Shown: piece by piece, positions 35,890-44,815 of the stretch
How the letters are laid out: each line of letters starts with the position of its first letter
How positions within the stretch are numbered: the stretch's first letter is position 1
NCBI GenBank assembly: GCA_017624085.1
Contig: JAGANU010000001.1
Location: forward strand, 42,388 to 106,387
Reading direction: 5' to 3'
DNA: 64,000 nucleotides
Source of the DNA: Coprococcus sp.
GTDB taxonomy: Bacteria; Bacillota_A; Clostridia; Lachnospirales; Lachnospiraceae
Made by a program: the position numbers and the translations under genes
Notes under the pieces: model-generated
What the model saw: only the letters and a program-made list of their open reading frames with translations
Database searches by the model: none
Told to the model about the DNA's origin: nothing

Positions 35890-35960
35890 TGTCTACATTT
35901 TTAAGAAATTTTTGTCTACATCAAAATATTTCGTCGACATTTCGTTGTCACTGTCTACAA
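35890..35960. repeat. row of four direct repeats, word TGTCTACA
   Basis: TGTCTACA at 35890, 35913 and 35952 and a variant CGTCGACA at 35932. Successive starts are 23, 19 and 20 bases apart, about two helical turns, so a protein could bind all copies on one face. They lie in the 398-base gap between the EAL gene and the GGGtGRT gene, about 65 bases upstream of the small ORF. The pattern is that of an iterated operator; the regulator is unknown. Confidence 0.6.
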
Positions 35961-36002
35961 TCTTAACACGCTTCGTGTATTATTTTACACTTTTTCACGA
36001 AC

Positions 36003-36038
36003 AAAAAGAGGACCTTCAGTGATAACCAAAAGTCCTCT
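36003..36038 (-). terminator. terminator after the GGGtGRT gene
   Basis: 7-bp arms (36007-36013 and 36032-36038) extended by two A-T pairs, followed by five T residues on the minus strand, 40 bases after the stop codon. Confidence 0.8.
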
Positions 36039-36076
36039 AAAACCTTATAAAATAAGCATTTTCTTATAAAAATAGA

Positions 36077-37087
36077 TTAAAACTTACCAGCCTTTGCAGC
36101 TTCCTCAATCGCAACTGCAACGGAAACAGTCATACCAACCATTGGGTTGTTTCCTGCACCGATAAGACCCATCATCTCTACGTGAGCTGGAACGGATGAT
36201 GAACCAGCGAACTGAGCATCGCTGTGCATACGGCCAAGTGTATCTGTCATACCATATGAAGCAGGACCTGCTGCCATGTTATCCGGATGAAGTGTACGGC
36301 CTGTACCACCACCTGATGCTACTGAGAAGTACTTCTTACCCTGCTCAATACATTCCTTCTTGTATGTACCTGCAACCGGGTGCTGGAAACGTGTAGGATT
36401 TGTTGAGTTACCTGTGATTGATACACCAACATTCTCCTTGTGCATGATAGCAACACCTTCCTGAACATCGTCAGCGCCGTAGCACTTAACTGTTGCACGA
36501 AGTCCATCTGAATATGCCTTCTCATATACTACATTGAGCTCAGCCTTCTTGTAATCATACTTTGTCTCAACATAGGTGAATCCGTTAATTCTTGATATAA
36601 TCTGAGCTGCATCCTTTCCAAGACCGTTAAGGATAACTCTAAGAGGCTTCTGACGAACCTTATTAGCCTTCTCAGCGATACCGATAGCACCCTCAGCAGC
36701 TGCAAATGACTCATGACCTGCTAAGAAACAGAAGCACTCTGTCTCCTCCTCAAGTAACATCTTACCAAGGTTACCATGTCCAAGACCAACCTTACGATGA
36801 TCTGCAACTGAACCCGGTATACAGAATGACTGAAGGCCCTCTCCGATAGCTGCTGCTGCATCGGAAGCCTTTCTGCATCCCTTCTTGATTGCGATTGCTG
36901 CACCTACAATGTATGCCCAGCAAGCATTCTCAAAACATATTGGCTGGATACCCTTTATCTGATTGTAAACATCAAGTCCAGCTTCCTTTGTAATCTTCTC
37001 AGCTTCTTCGATTGAGCTGATACCATAGCTGTTAAGTACAGCGTTGATCTGGTCTATTCTTCTTTCATATGATTCAAATAATGCCAT
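36077..37087 (-). CDS. GGGtGRT protein (function unknown)
   Basis: A 336-residue protein of the family known only by its motif, seen here as SVASGGGTGRTLHPDNMAAG (about residues 259-278). Other conserved parts are GLGHGNLGKMLLEEETECFC, LAGHESFAAAEGAIG and a C-terminal GLIGAGNNPMVGMTVSVAVA. It has several Cys and His residues near helices but no standard Fe-S motif. It lies 29 bases after a NifU-like scaffold gene, a pairing I recall as common in Clostridia, so the two products probably act together, possibly with a metal cluster. Reaction unknown. Confidence 0.85.
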   Translation of the reverse strand: MALFESYERRIDQINAVLNSYGISSIEEAEKITKEAGLDVYNQIKGIQPICFENACWAYIVGAAIAIKKGCRKASDAAAAIGEGLQSFCIPGSVADHRKVGLGHGNLGKMLLEEETECFCFLAGHESFAAAEGAIGIAEKANKVRQKPLRVILNGLGKDAAQIISRINGFTYVETKYDYKKAELNVVYEKAYSDGLRATVKCYGADDVQEGVAIMHKENVGVSITGNSTNPTRFQHPVAGTYKKECIEQGKKYFSVASGGGTGRTLHPDNMAAGPASYGMTDTLGRMHSDAQFAGSSSVPAHVEMMGLIGAGNNPMVGMTVSVAVAIEEAAKAGKF

Positions 37088-37116
37088 TGTCTCGTTCTCC
37101 TTTCCTCTATATACGA

Positions 37117-37818
37117 CTACTCTTTACGTGGATCGATGATCTTAACAGCACCCTGCTCTGGTGTAACACGTCCGTAAGAACCTGAAGCCTTCTCCCAAGC
37201 TGTGTTAGGGTCATCACCCTTCTTGATAAAGTCAGTCATCTTTCCAAGAGAAACGAACTGATATCCAATAACCTCATTGTCTGCATCAAGAGCTAAGCCT
37301 GTTACATAGCCCTCTGCCATCTCAAGGTAACGAACGCCCTTTGCCTTTGTTGCGTACATTGTACCAACCTGTGAGCGAAGACCCTTACCAAGATCCTCAA
37401 GGCCTGCACCAACTGCAAGTCCGTCATCTGAGAATGCACTCTGAGTACGTCCATATACGATCTGAAGGAATAACTCTCTCATAGCTGTATTGATAGCATC
37501 GCACACAAGGTCAGTGTTAAGAGCCTCAAGAATTGTCTTGCCCTGGAGAATCTCAGCTGCCATAGCTGCTGAATGTGTCATACCTGAACATCCAATTGTC
37601 TCAACAAGAGCCTCCTCAATAACTCCTTCCTTAACATTAAGTGAAAGCTTGCAGGCACCCTGCTGTGGTGCACACCAACCTACACCATGTGTAAAACCAG
37701 AGATGTCTTTGATTTCCTTTGAGTGAACCCACTTTCCTTCTTCTGGAATAGGAGCTGGCTCATGCTTTGCACCCTTTGCAATAGGGCACATGTTTTCAAC
37801 TTCCTTAGTGTAAATCAT
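37117..37818 (-). CDS. NifU/IscU-like iron-sulfur scaffold protein
   Basis: A 233-residue protein whose middle resembles the NifU N-terminal/IscU scaffold: EALVETIGCSGMTHSAAMAA contains the GC...aSxSm pattern, and GWCAPQQGACKLSL holds the first cysteines. It is longer than IscU and has a beta-rich C-terminal part (ALDADNEVIGYQFVSLGKMT). The genuine Fe-S operon genes (iscS, sufBCD) are not here; the partner is the GGGtGRT gene downstream. A dedicated cluster scaffold for that protein is the likely role. ATG 37818 follows AAGGAG. Confidence 0.85.
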   Translation of the reverse strand: MIYTKEVENMCPIAKGAKHEPAPIPEEGKWVHSKEIKDISGFTHGVGWCAPQQGACKLSLNVKEGVIEEALVETIGCSGMTHSAAMAAEILQGKTILEALNTDLVCDAINTAMRELFLQIVYGRTQSAFSDDGLAVGAGLEDLGKGLRSQVGTMYATKAKGVRYLEMAEGYVTGLALDADNEVIGYQFVSLGKMTDFIKKGDDPNTAWEKASGSYGRVTPEQGAVKIIDPRKE

Positions 37819-37924
37819 TGTGAAACTCCTTTCAAAATATGAATTCTTAAAAGCGGTTTCGAATTCTCTAATTCAAACCATCAGTCACATTTTCTCACAA
37901 AATGAATATTTAGTCTATAGCTTA

Positions 37925-37954
37925 TTGAAAAAAAATGTCGCATTTATGTATAAT
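37925..37954 (+). promoter_or_regulatory. promoter of the PHP gene
   Basis: TTGAAA (37925-37930), 18-base spacer, TATAAT (37949-37954), about 95 bases before the PHP start codon and divergent from the NifU-like gene. Confidence 0.6.
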
Positions 37955-38049
37955 GCCTTATGTAAATCAATTATTCTGAACACATATAACAATAACTATT
38001 CCTTAGGGTATATTTGTGTTGTAGAACAATCATTTGGGAGGTGTATTTT

Positions 38050-38895
38050 ATGCGTTATATTGACATGCACATACATACAAATGCTTCAGATGGTTCGTGC
38101 TCTCCTTCTGAGGTTGTAAAGCTCGCCGCAGACAGCAATCTTGCTGCTATCGCCATTACGGATCATGACACTGTAGACGGAGTTAAGGAGGCCATGGAGG
38201 CTTCACAGATATATAATATGGATGTTGTTCCGGGTGTTGAAATGTCGGCCATATATAATGGCATTGAAATTCACATATTAGGTTATTTTATGGACTATGA
38301 AAACCAACAGCTTCTGTCCAGGCTCGACAGTATCAAACAGGCCCGCTATGACAGAAATGAAGCCATGTGTGAAAGATTTAAGAAGGACGGAATAAATATG
38401 ACCATGGAAAGGCTTTCCTTCGGCCATGGAAATACCGTAATCACCCGTGCACATTTTGCAAGAATACTTATTGAAGACGGAATATGTAAGGATATGAATC
38501 AGGCCTTTAAAAAGTATCTTCACAAGAAAAGCAAATATTATATTCCTACACCTGATATGACTGCTAAAGAGGCTGTGGAGCTTATTACAGAATATGGAAA
38601 AGCTGCCTTTATTGCCCATCCACTCATCTATGGTTTTGGATATTCCCAAATAGAGGAAATGCTTATAGCGTTAAAGGAGTTTGGCATTACAGGTCTTGAG
38701 GCATACCACTCATCGAACAACTGCTATGAATCTGGAAGGCTTAGAGAGCTTGCCAGAAAGCATGGTCTTTTAATATCCGGCGGATCTGACTTTCACGGAG
38801 CTGCAAAGCCGGACATCAAGGTCGGCTTTGGCCGTGGGGGACTTCATGTTACAGAAGCAGTATACACCGACATGCTCAACAGCATTTGCAAATAA
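38050..38895 (+). CDS. PHP domain phosphoesterase (RNase AM/YciV-like)
   Basis: A 281-residue metal-dependent phosphoesterase of the polymerase and histidinol phosphatase family. Metal ligands: YIDMHIHTNASDG, AITDHDTVDGV, VVPGVEMSA, and SGGSDFHGAAKPD near the end. Length and the motif set fit YciV/TrpH-type enzymes, which act on 3',5'-nucleoside bisphosphates and short RNA 5' ends. The start is ATG 38050 with GGGAGG 8 bases upstream; an earlier in-frame ATG at 38014 lacks a site. It is a single-gene unit with its own promoter and terminator. Confidence 0.9.
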   Translation: MRYIDMHIHTNASDGSCSPSEVVKLAADSNLAAIAITDHDTVDGVKEAMEASQIYNMDVVPGVEMSAIYNGIEIHILGYFMDYENQQLLSRLDSIKQARYDRNEAMCERFKKDGINMTMERLSFGHGNTVITRAHFARILIEDGICKDMNQAFKKYLHKKSKYYIPTPDMTAKEAVELITEYGKAAFIAHPLIYGFGYSQIEEMLIALKEFGITGLEAYHSSNNCYESGRLRELARKHGLLISGGSDFHGAAKPDIKVGFGRGGLHVTEAVYTDMLNSICK

Positions 38896-38973
38896 TCACA
38901 TTCATAGTATATCTGCATGATTGATTATGCTATGTGCCGATTGATTATATCTCTGAATGAATCGATTAAAAAA

Positions 38974-39003
38974 GGGATGCCCCTTATAACAAGGAGCATC
39001 CCC
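38974..39003. terminator. bidirectional terminator between the PHP gene and yajC
   Basis: Hairpin with outer 7-bp arms (38974-38980, 38997-39003) and an inner CCTT/AAGG stem after one mismatch; A-run on the left and TTTATTT on the right, so it serves both convergent transcripts. Confidence 0.88.
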
Positions 39004-39008
39004 TTTAT

Positions 39009-39365
39009 TTACTCTGAAACTACTGATGAGCTCTGCTTTTCAAGCTCTGCTACAGCATTCTTGTGCATTGGAATACGGCAGTTTTTGTTGTTTCCAAACT
39101 CAACAATGATTGTTGTGTCATCATAAACGTCAATGATTGTTCCGTAGAAGCCGCTGGTTGTCATGATATTGTCACCAGGCTCCATCTGACGGAGCATCTC
39201 CTCAGTCTTCTGCTTCTGCTTCTTCTGAGGCTTGATCATCATGAAATAGATTATCGCTGCAAATATTACAATATACACGATGATAAAAAGCATTGATGAA
39301 CCAGTTGTCTGACCATTCGCTCCTGCATTTCCACCTTCTGCTAAAAGTGTTGTAAGTGTTGTCAT
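39009..39365 (-). CDS. yajC: preprotein translocase subunit YajC
   Basis: A 118-residue membrane protein of the Sec accessory YajC family. A single helix (LFIIVYIVIFAAIIYFMMIK) is followed by the family's KQKQKTEEMLRQMEPGDNIM and TTSGFYGTIIDVYDDTTIIV. It follows tgt by 33 bases, the usual tgt-yajC order. The start is the second ATG (39365), 7 bases from AGGAG; 39371 is too close to the site. Confidence 0.95.
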   Translation of the reverse strand: MTTLTTLLAEGGNAGANGQTTGSSMLFIIVYIVIFAAIIYFMMIKPQKKQKQKTEEMLRQMEPGDNIMTTSGFYGTIIDVYDDTTIIVEFGNNKNCRIPMHKNAVAELEKQSSSVVSE

Positions 39366-39398
39366 TACCATTCTCCTTTATTTTATATTATTCAGACA

Positions 39399-40532
39399 TT
39401 AGTTCCCGCCACCAGCCATACTTTCAAGCATCGACTTTTTATATGACTGATATCTGCCTTCTTCTATTGCCTGTCTGATTTCCTTCATCATATTATTATA
39501 AAAATACAAATTATGCAATACACAAAATCTCATACCCAGCATTTCATTTGCCTTAAGCAGATGTCTTATATATGCTCTGCTGTAATGCTTACATGCAGGG
39601 CAGCCACAGCCTTCCTCAATAGGTCTGTCATCTGTCTCATACCTTGCATTCTTGAGATTCAGCTTGCCAAACTTCGTATAAACATGGGCATGACGTCCGT
39701 TTCTTGACGGATATACACAGTCAAAAAAATCAACTCCTCTGTCAACCGCCTCCAAAATATTAGCCGGTGTTCCGACTCCCATAAGGTAAGTAGGCTTATC
39801 CTCAGGCAGATGTGGAACTGTAACATCAAGAATGTGATACATCTGCTCAGCAGTTTCACCCACCGCAAGGCCTCCTATGGCATAACCCGGAAGATCAAGC
39901 TCACTTATGCGCTTGGCATGTTCAATTCTAATGTCGTCGAATATTGCGCCCTGATTTATGCCAAACAGCAGCTGATGCTTGTTTATTGTGTCAGGAAGGC
40001 TGTTCAGTCTTGTCATTTCCGCCTTACATCTCTCAAGCCATCTTGTTGTTCTTGCAACAGAGCTTTCCACATAGCTTCTGTCTGCAAGAGCCGGTGCACA
40101 CTCGTCAAACGCCATGGCTATTGTAGATGCAAGGTTTGACTGAATCTGCATACTCTCCTCTGGTCCCATAAATATCTTACGACCATCCACATGGGAGTTA
40201 AATGTGACTCCTTCCTCCTTGATTTTTCTAAGCCCTGCTAGTGAGAATACCTGAAATCCGCCTGAATCTGTAAGTATCGGCCTATCCCAATACATAAACT
40301 TATGAAGGCCTCCCATCTGCTTTACTATCTTATCCCCCGGTCTTACATGAAGATGATAGGTATTTGACAGCTCTATCTGGCATCCGATATCCTTGAGATC
40401 AGTAGTTGCAACAGCACCCTTTATAGCTGCAGCCGTCCCCACATTCATAAAAAGAGGAGTTTGTACAGTGCCATGAACAGTCTCAAATGTGGCTCTTTTG
40501 GCTCTTCCATCCTTACATATTACTTTGTACAT
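39399..40532 (-). CDS. tgt: queuine tRNA-ribosyltransferase
   Basis: A 377-residue tRNA-guanine transglycosylase that puts the queuosine precursor at position 34 of GUN-anticodon tRNAs. Catalytic and binding motifs: PILTDSGGFQVFSLAG, GYAIGGLAVGE, GVDFFDCVYPSRNGRHA, and the zinc site CGCPACKHYSRAYIRHL with a later His in VLHNLYF. Length is typical. It is followed by yajC. Confidence 0.97.
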   Translation of the reverse strand: MYKVICKDGRAKRATFETVHGTVQTPLFMNVGTAAAIKGAVATTDLKDIGCQIELSNTYHLHVRPGDKIVKQMGGLHKFMYWDRPILTDSGGFQVFSLAGLRKIKEEGVTFNSHVDGRKIFMGPEESMQIQSNLASTIAMAFDECAPALADRSYVESSVARTTRWLERCKAEMTRLNSLPDTINKHQLLFGINQGAIFDDIRIEHAKRISELDLPGYAIGGLAVGETAEQMYHILDVTVPHLPEDKPTYLMGVGTPANILEAVDRGVDFFDCVYPSRNGRHAHVYTKFGKLNLKNARYETDDRPIEEGCGCPACKHYSRAYIRHLLKANEMLGMRFCVLHNLYFYNNMMKEIRQAIEEGRYQSYKKSMLESMAGGGN

Positions 40533-40622
40533 TATTATGTAAACCTTTCTCTGTTAAATCCTACTCCATATAATGCAACATTTATCTACCTTTTGCAAGG
40601 GTATTTTATGGCTTATTACGCT

Positions 40623-40660
40623 AAAAAAGCGGCACTTATACTTCCCTTACAAGTGCCGCT
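40623..40660 (-). terminator. terminator of the htrA-like gene
   Basis: Perfect 10-bp arms (40628-40637 and 40651-40660) with a 13-base loop, and six T residues on the minus strand, 24 bases after the stop codon. Confidence 0.9.
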
Positions 40661-40683
40661 CCAAGTTAACCCCTGTTTGCCTG

Positions 40684-42444
40684 TTACTGTCTTTCTTTTA
40701 ATATGGCAGTTACTGTCTGCTTCTCATAGCCTCCATTATTTACTCTGTATAGGACGAATGTCACCTTATCACCAGGCTCTGCCGCAACGATTTTGTCATG
40801 AAGAGTTTCCATATCAGAAATATCCTCTCCATCCATGCTTATGATTATATCACCCTGCATTATTCCACACTCCTCGGCAGCTGATCCCTGTTCAACAGAG
40901 TTAACATACACGCCTTCCGGCATATTAAGCAGCTCAGAATACTGTTTTGTAATTGTCTGGCCTGATATTCCAAGATAGGTCTGACCGGTCTGGATATCGT
41001 CCGCTACTGCATTCTTTCCTGCAATAAGATCATTTATAATATCCTGAACATCTGATATAGGCAGTGCGTATCCCATACCCTCAACACTCATGTCAGAATA
41101 CTTTGCTGTGTTTATGCCTATGAGCTCACCGTTCATGTTTACAAGTGCGCCTCCGCTGTTACCCGGATTGATTGCGGCATCAGTCTGCATTACCTTTATT
41201 GACTGATCTGTTGAGCTCACCTGTCTGTTAAGTGCGCTAATATATCCAACCGTTACAGACTGTCCGTATCCAAGGGCATTTCCAATTGCCACGCAAGGAT
41301 CGCCAACATTTAAGGTGTCTGATGAACCCACCTTTATTTCCTTTATTTCATCAAGTGTTGAGCTTGATATATCAGACAGTTTTACTGTCACAACCGCAAT
41401 ATCGTTAGCTTCAGCGTAGCCCTTCACCTCTGCATGAGTGCTTTTCTCATCCACAAATGTAACTGAGAGCTCCTTTGCATTCTTTACTACGTGATAATTT
41501 GTAGCTATATAGAGGTATGTGTCATCCTTACCAATAATGATTCCTGAGCCCGCGCCGGTTGATTCCTGCTGATATGAATCAAACCAATACTCGTATGTTG
41601 TAACGTAAGTTCCTGTAATTGCAACGATTGACGGCATTACCTCCTTCGCAACAGTTGCCACATCATATACGGTAGATGTTGGCTCCTGATTTGTCTGCTG
41701 TAGCTGAGGAACACTGCTTTCTGTCTGTGGCTCTGCCGAGGACTCCTTAATTGTACCCGATTTATCACCTGAGTTATCAGACTGCTGTGTAGTTCGTTTC
41801 GAATCACTATTTATTATCTTGTCTGTTCCGTAGCGAACACCCTGAAATACCGCTGCCGCTACAAGGCCAAATACAACTGCCGCCGCAACGAGGCCAAGAA
41901 GCTTCATTCCAAGACCACTTTTATCCTTCTTTCTATGACTGTCACTTCTGCCTCCGTGATTATGTCCATCATTGCTGCCGCCATTTCCCGAACTGTCATT
42001 TGTTGAATGTACCAATGTGCTTCCTGTTGAATCTCCTGTTGTATTCGCTGCAATATTTGTTGCATCATCTCCGGTCTGCGTCATTCTTGCGCCCTGATTC
42101 ATCAGGCTGCTGCTGTACATTGCTGACATTCCATTTATATTATTTGAAAATCCTGCATAGGAGCTGCCCGGAGCCTGCTGATGTGCTACCACATTGCCGC
42201 TTTGTGGCATCTGGGCTGCAACACTGCTTTGTGGCATCTGGGCTGTCACGCCGCTTTGTGGCATCTGGGCTGTCACGCCGCTTTGTAATGCCGGCTGGGA
42301 TGATGCATCGATTCTTTTCGGTCTGTCAAATCTGCTATCTCCCTGGCTACTGATATATCCATAGCGATTTATACCATTATCCGTACTGTTCTGAGCTGTG
42401 ATGCTTTGATCCATGTTGTTTTGATCCATACTGCTTCTATCCAT
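40684..42444 (-). CDS. HtrA/DegP-like membrane serine protease
   Basis: A 586-residue trypsin-like protease of the HtrA family for quality control of extracytoplasmic proteins. The N-terminal 180 residues are polar and low-complexity (Ser, Gln, Asn, Gly) with a nine-residue repeat SGVTAQMPQ in about four copies; one membrane helix follows (LLGLVAAAVVFGLVAAAVFQ). The catalytic triad is visible: His in IATNYHVVKNA, Asp in EANDIAVVTV, Ser in INPGNSGGALVN. A PDZ domain closes the protein (YLGISGQTITKQYSELLNMP onward, ending with GDIIISMDGEDI). The start is ATG 42444, 6 bases from AAGGA. Confidence 0.93.
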   Translation of the reverse strand: MDRSSMDQNNMDQSITAQNSTDNGINRYGYISSQGDSRFDRPKRIDASSQPALQSGVTAQMPQSGVTAQMPQSSVAAQMPQSGNVVAHQQAPGSSYAGFSNNINGMSAMYSSSLMNQGARMTQTGDDATNIAANTTGDSTGSTLVHSTNDSSGNGGSNDGHNHGGRSDSHRKKDKSGLGMKLLGLVAAAVVFGLVAAAVFQGVRYGTDKIINSDSKRTTQQSDNSGDKSGTIKESSAEPQTESSVPQLQQTNQEPTSTVYDVATVAKEVMPSIVAITGTYVTTYEYWFDSYQQESTGAGSGIIIGKDDTYLYIATNYHVVKNAKELSVTFVDEKSTHAEVKGYAEANDIAVVTVKLSDISSSTLDEIKEIKVGSSDTLNVGDPCVAIGNALGYGQSVTVGYISALNRQVSSTDQSIKVMQTDAAINPGNSGGALVNMNGELIGINTAKYSDMSVEGMGYALPISDVQDIINDLIAGKNAVADDIQTGQTYLGISGQTITKQYSELLNMPEGVYVNSVEQGSAAEECGIMQGDIIISMDGEDISDMETLHDKIVAAEPGDKVTFVLYRVNNGGYEKQTVTAILKERQ

Positions 42445-42629
42445 ATCTATTCCTTCTTTCTTATGTGTGATCAAGTTTTCCTATAGGTCAAAATATGCTG
42501 TTTTAAATTGCTTCCATATTTATCTTATATTTGATACTATAACGATTAAATGTGTCTTAATTGTGTATTTGATGTTTCTATTTTGTGCACTTTTGTAATA
42601 TAATACAGTCACATAGGTATTAATTTACA

Positions 42630-42645
42630 GCAGGAATATTCCTGC
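42630..42645. promoter_or_regulatory. perfect 16-bp palindrome, likely operator
   Basis: GCAGGAATATTCCTGC, lying between a TATAAT-like -10 (42599-42604) and the ribosome site of the next gene. A repressor bound here would block the small-protein/ABC exporter operon. With no T-run after it, it is not a terminator. Confidence 0.6.
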
Positions 42646-42662
42646 ATTACCGGAGGATATAT

Positions 42663-42935
42663 ATGTTTCGTGTATGGGGAAAGATAATGAAAGAAAACCG
42701 TCTTGTCAAGGATACTGTCATATGCATATCGGACTATGAGATGACAAGAACTCATAAGGTTTACAAAGCACTGGAGGACATGTGCTATGAGTTTGATCTG
42801 GCAAAACCAATTTGGCTTGACAAAAACAAGGAGGAATTTATCTGCCACGCAAGAACCCGTTTTACATCCGACAATTTTGTTGAGGATATTGATTTTGATT
42901 ATTTGGATTTTCACGTCATAGAGGAGGAATATTAG
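42663..42935 (+). CDS. small conserved protein ahead of an ABC exporter
   Basis: A 90-residue acidic, soluble protein of unknown function. It begins MFRVWGKIMKENRLVKDTV and has the conserved-looking words TRTHKVYKALEDMCYEFDLA and KPIWLDKNKEEF; the C terminus is very acidic (DNFVEDIDFDYLDFHVIEEE). Its stop overlaps the GTG start of the ABC ATPase by one base, so they are translationally coupled. GGAGG is 7 bases before ATG 42663. I do not recognise the family. Confidence 0.8.
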   Translation: MFRVWGKIMKENRLVKDTVICISDYEMTRTHKVYKALEDMCYEFDLAKPIWLDKNKEEFICHARTRFTSDNFVEDIDFDYLDFHVIEEEY

Positions 42936-43609
42936 TGTTTTTTGTAAACGGAATCAGCAAAAGCTTCGGCTCACAACAGGTTCTTCATAATATAAAATTT
43001 GAAGTGAATAAAGGTCAGTGTGTTGCATTGCTTGGAATAAACGGGTCAGGCAAATCTACTCTTCTCAACATTTTGTCAGGCAATATAAAGGCTGACTCAG
43101 GAAGCTACGGCTCAAATGAGCCTCTCAAAATTGCTTTTCTGCCTCAGGATAACCCTTTACTTTCTGAGCTTACCGCCATGGACAACATAAAGCTCTGGTA
43201 CCCGGGCAGCACAAAGGAGGTCATGTGTGAGAAAAACAAGCTTCTCTTTCACAGACTTGGAGTTGATTCTTTTTTAAACAAAAGGGTGTCAAAGCTTTCA
43301 GGTGGAATGAATAAGAGACTCAGCCTAGCAATCACTATGATGTCAGAGCCTGAGCTTCTGCTTCTTGATGAGCCTCTTGCATCACTGGATATCCTGTGCA
43401 AGAACGGCATACTTGATTACCTGCGGAGCTATACAAAAAACGGTGGCACTGTCATTGTTGCAACCCACGAAAGTTCTGTGCTTGATATATGCAGTCACAT
43501 ATACACTCTTAAAAATGGTGAGCTCAAGCTTGCTGTGGATAATACCGCATCCGGTATCAGCCAAAGACCGGACGAGTCATATTACAGCAGACTTCTGCTT
43601 GAGAACTAA
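42935..43609 (+). CDS. ABC transporter ATP-binding protein (ABC-2 exporter type)
   Basis: A 224-residue ATPase with Walker A LLGINGSGKSTLL, signature KLSGGMNKRLSLAITM, Walker B LLLLDEPLASLD and switch His in VATHESS. The short length and LSGGMNKR pattern match ATPases of ABC-2 export systems (drug, lipid or peptide). It starts with GTG at 42935, 7 bases from GAGGAGG. The two membrane proteins that follow are its probable partners. Confidence 0.9.
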   Translation: MFFVNGISKSFGSQQVLHNIKFEVNKGQCVALLGINGSGKSTLLNILSGNIKADSGSYGSNEPLKIAFLPQDNPLLSELTAMDNIKLWYPGSTKEVMCEKNKLLFHRLGVDSFLNKRVSKLSGGMNKRLSLAITMMSEPELLLLDEPLASLDILCKNGILDYLRSYTKNGGTVIVATHESSVLDICSHIYTLKNGELKLAVDNTASGISQRPDESYYSRLLLEN

Positions 43610-43649
43610 GCATATTAAGGCCTGATTATTAATGAAATATGAGGACGCC

Positions 43650-44768
43650 ATGTTTATCAGACTACTTAAAACAGAATTTAAAAGAATAAGCTATTACGGC
43701 ATATATATTATTATCACTGCTGCACTTCTCATGTCTCTTTTTACATTTTTGTCCATAAAGGCCGGGGATATTGTGTATAAGACTCAGGATAATGAGCCAC
43801 TTGCAATCGGCATTGCCATGAGCCCAGAATCTAAATTTGCCGGAATGGCCTACGATATGATAAAAGGAATGGACAGCTACAAGGCTTCCTGCTCCTTTGT
43901 TCCATTTGACAACAAGGAGGATGCACTTAATGAGATGGATAAGGGTGCGCTTTATGCGGTTATCTATGTTCCTGACAATATAATACATGACATCATGTAT
44001 GGCGAAAATACGCCTATCGAGGTTTACTATTCTGACAGCACCTCAATAGACACATTTGTTATAAATGATTTGTTTACATCCACCTCCTCCATGCTTGGAA
44101 TAAGTCAGGCTGCCATATATTCTGTTCAGGCCCTGGGAAGAGAGCTTGAGCCCCTGGAGGAGGTTCGGGGACAGCTAAGTGATGATGTCAACATGTTCTT
44201 TCTCACAAGTGTTTTAGATAGAACATCGCTGTTTGTCATAGATAAGGTAAATGCAACTGCCACAAAAAGCATGACAGGCTTTTACATATGTGCATCAATG
44301 ATTATTCTTATGCTGCTATGCGGAGTTGTGTTTATTGCCTACAGGCAAAATGCACCCAAGGTATATAGGGACAGACTGAAACAGTTTCACATAAATGGTG
44401 CTGTATACAATCTGGTAAGCTTCATTTGTATGCTTATGTGGGAGTATATTCTATACCTGAGTGTTTATCTTATCCTTATCATTGCCTCCTGCTTTACAGA
44501 TAAGCTGAGCATTATAATAAGCACAGGCGGGCTTCTTTATGGATTTGCCACAGCTTTTCTCGTAACGCTTATGATACTTGTTGTAGATCTTCTTCCGGCA
44601 GGTATTCATGGAAGCACCATGCTCCTTGGAGCGCTTACAATTGCCATTGCCTACGTCAATGGTTTCTTCATTCCTGAAGCCTTTCTTCCGGAATTTGCAA
44701 AGAAGCTGTGCGACATGTCAGCATTCAACAGGCTTGCCCATCTTCTGTGTCAGACGATATGGAGATAA
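43650..44768 (+). CDS. ABC-2 type membrane permease, component 1
   Basis: A 372-residue membrane protein: one N-terminal helix (YGIYIIITAALLMSLFTFLS), a large external loop of about 180 residues, and five or six helices at the C terminus (MTGFYICASMIILMLLCGVV and on). This is the ABC-2/YhgE-like layout. The start is ATG 43650, 5 bases from GAGG; 43632 is an alternative. It is followed by a second protein of the same layout, suggesting a heterodimeric exporter. Confidence 0.82.
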   Translation: MFIRLLKTEFKRISYYGIYIIITAALLMSLFTFLSIKAGDIVYKTQDNEPLAIGIAMSPESKFAGMAYDMIKGMDSYKASCSFVPFDNKEDALNEMDKGALYAVIYVPDNIIHDIMYGENTPIEVYYSDSTSIDTFVINDLFTSTSSMLGISQAAIYSVQALGRELEPLEEVRGQLSDDVNMFFLTSVLDRTSLFVIDKVNATATKSMTGFYICASMIILMLLCGVVFIAYRQNAPKVYRDRLKQFHINGAVYNLVSFICMLMWEYILYLSVYLILIIASCFTDKLSIIISTGGLLYGFATAFLVTLMILVVDLLPAGIHGSTMLLGALTIAIAYVNGFFIPEAFLPEFAKKLCDMSAFNRLAHLLCQTIWR

Positions 44769-44815
44769 CTACTAATTTATATATTATAATTCCACATATT
44801 ATTTAAGGATTAACC

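Noticed and set aside
42180..42300. 27-bp repeats as a CRISPR or mobile element
   Set aside because: They are multiples of three within the HtrA reading frame and encode a peptide repeat.
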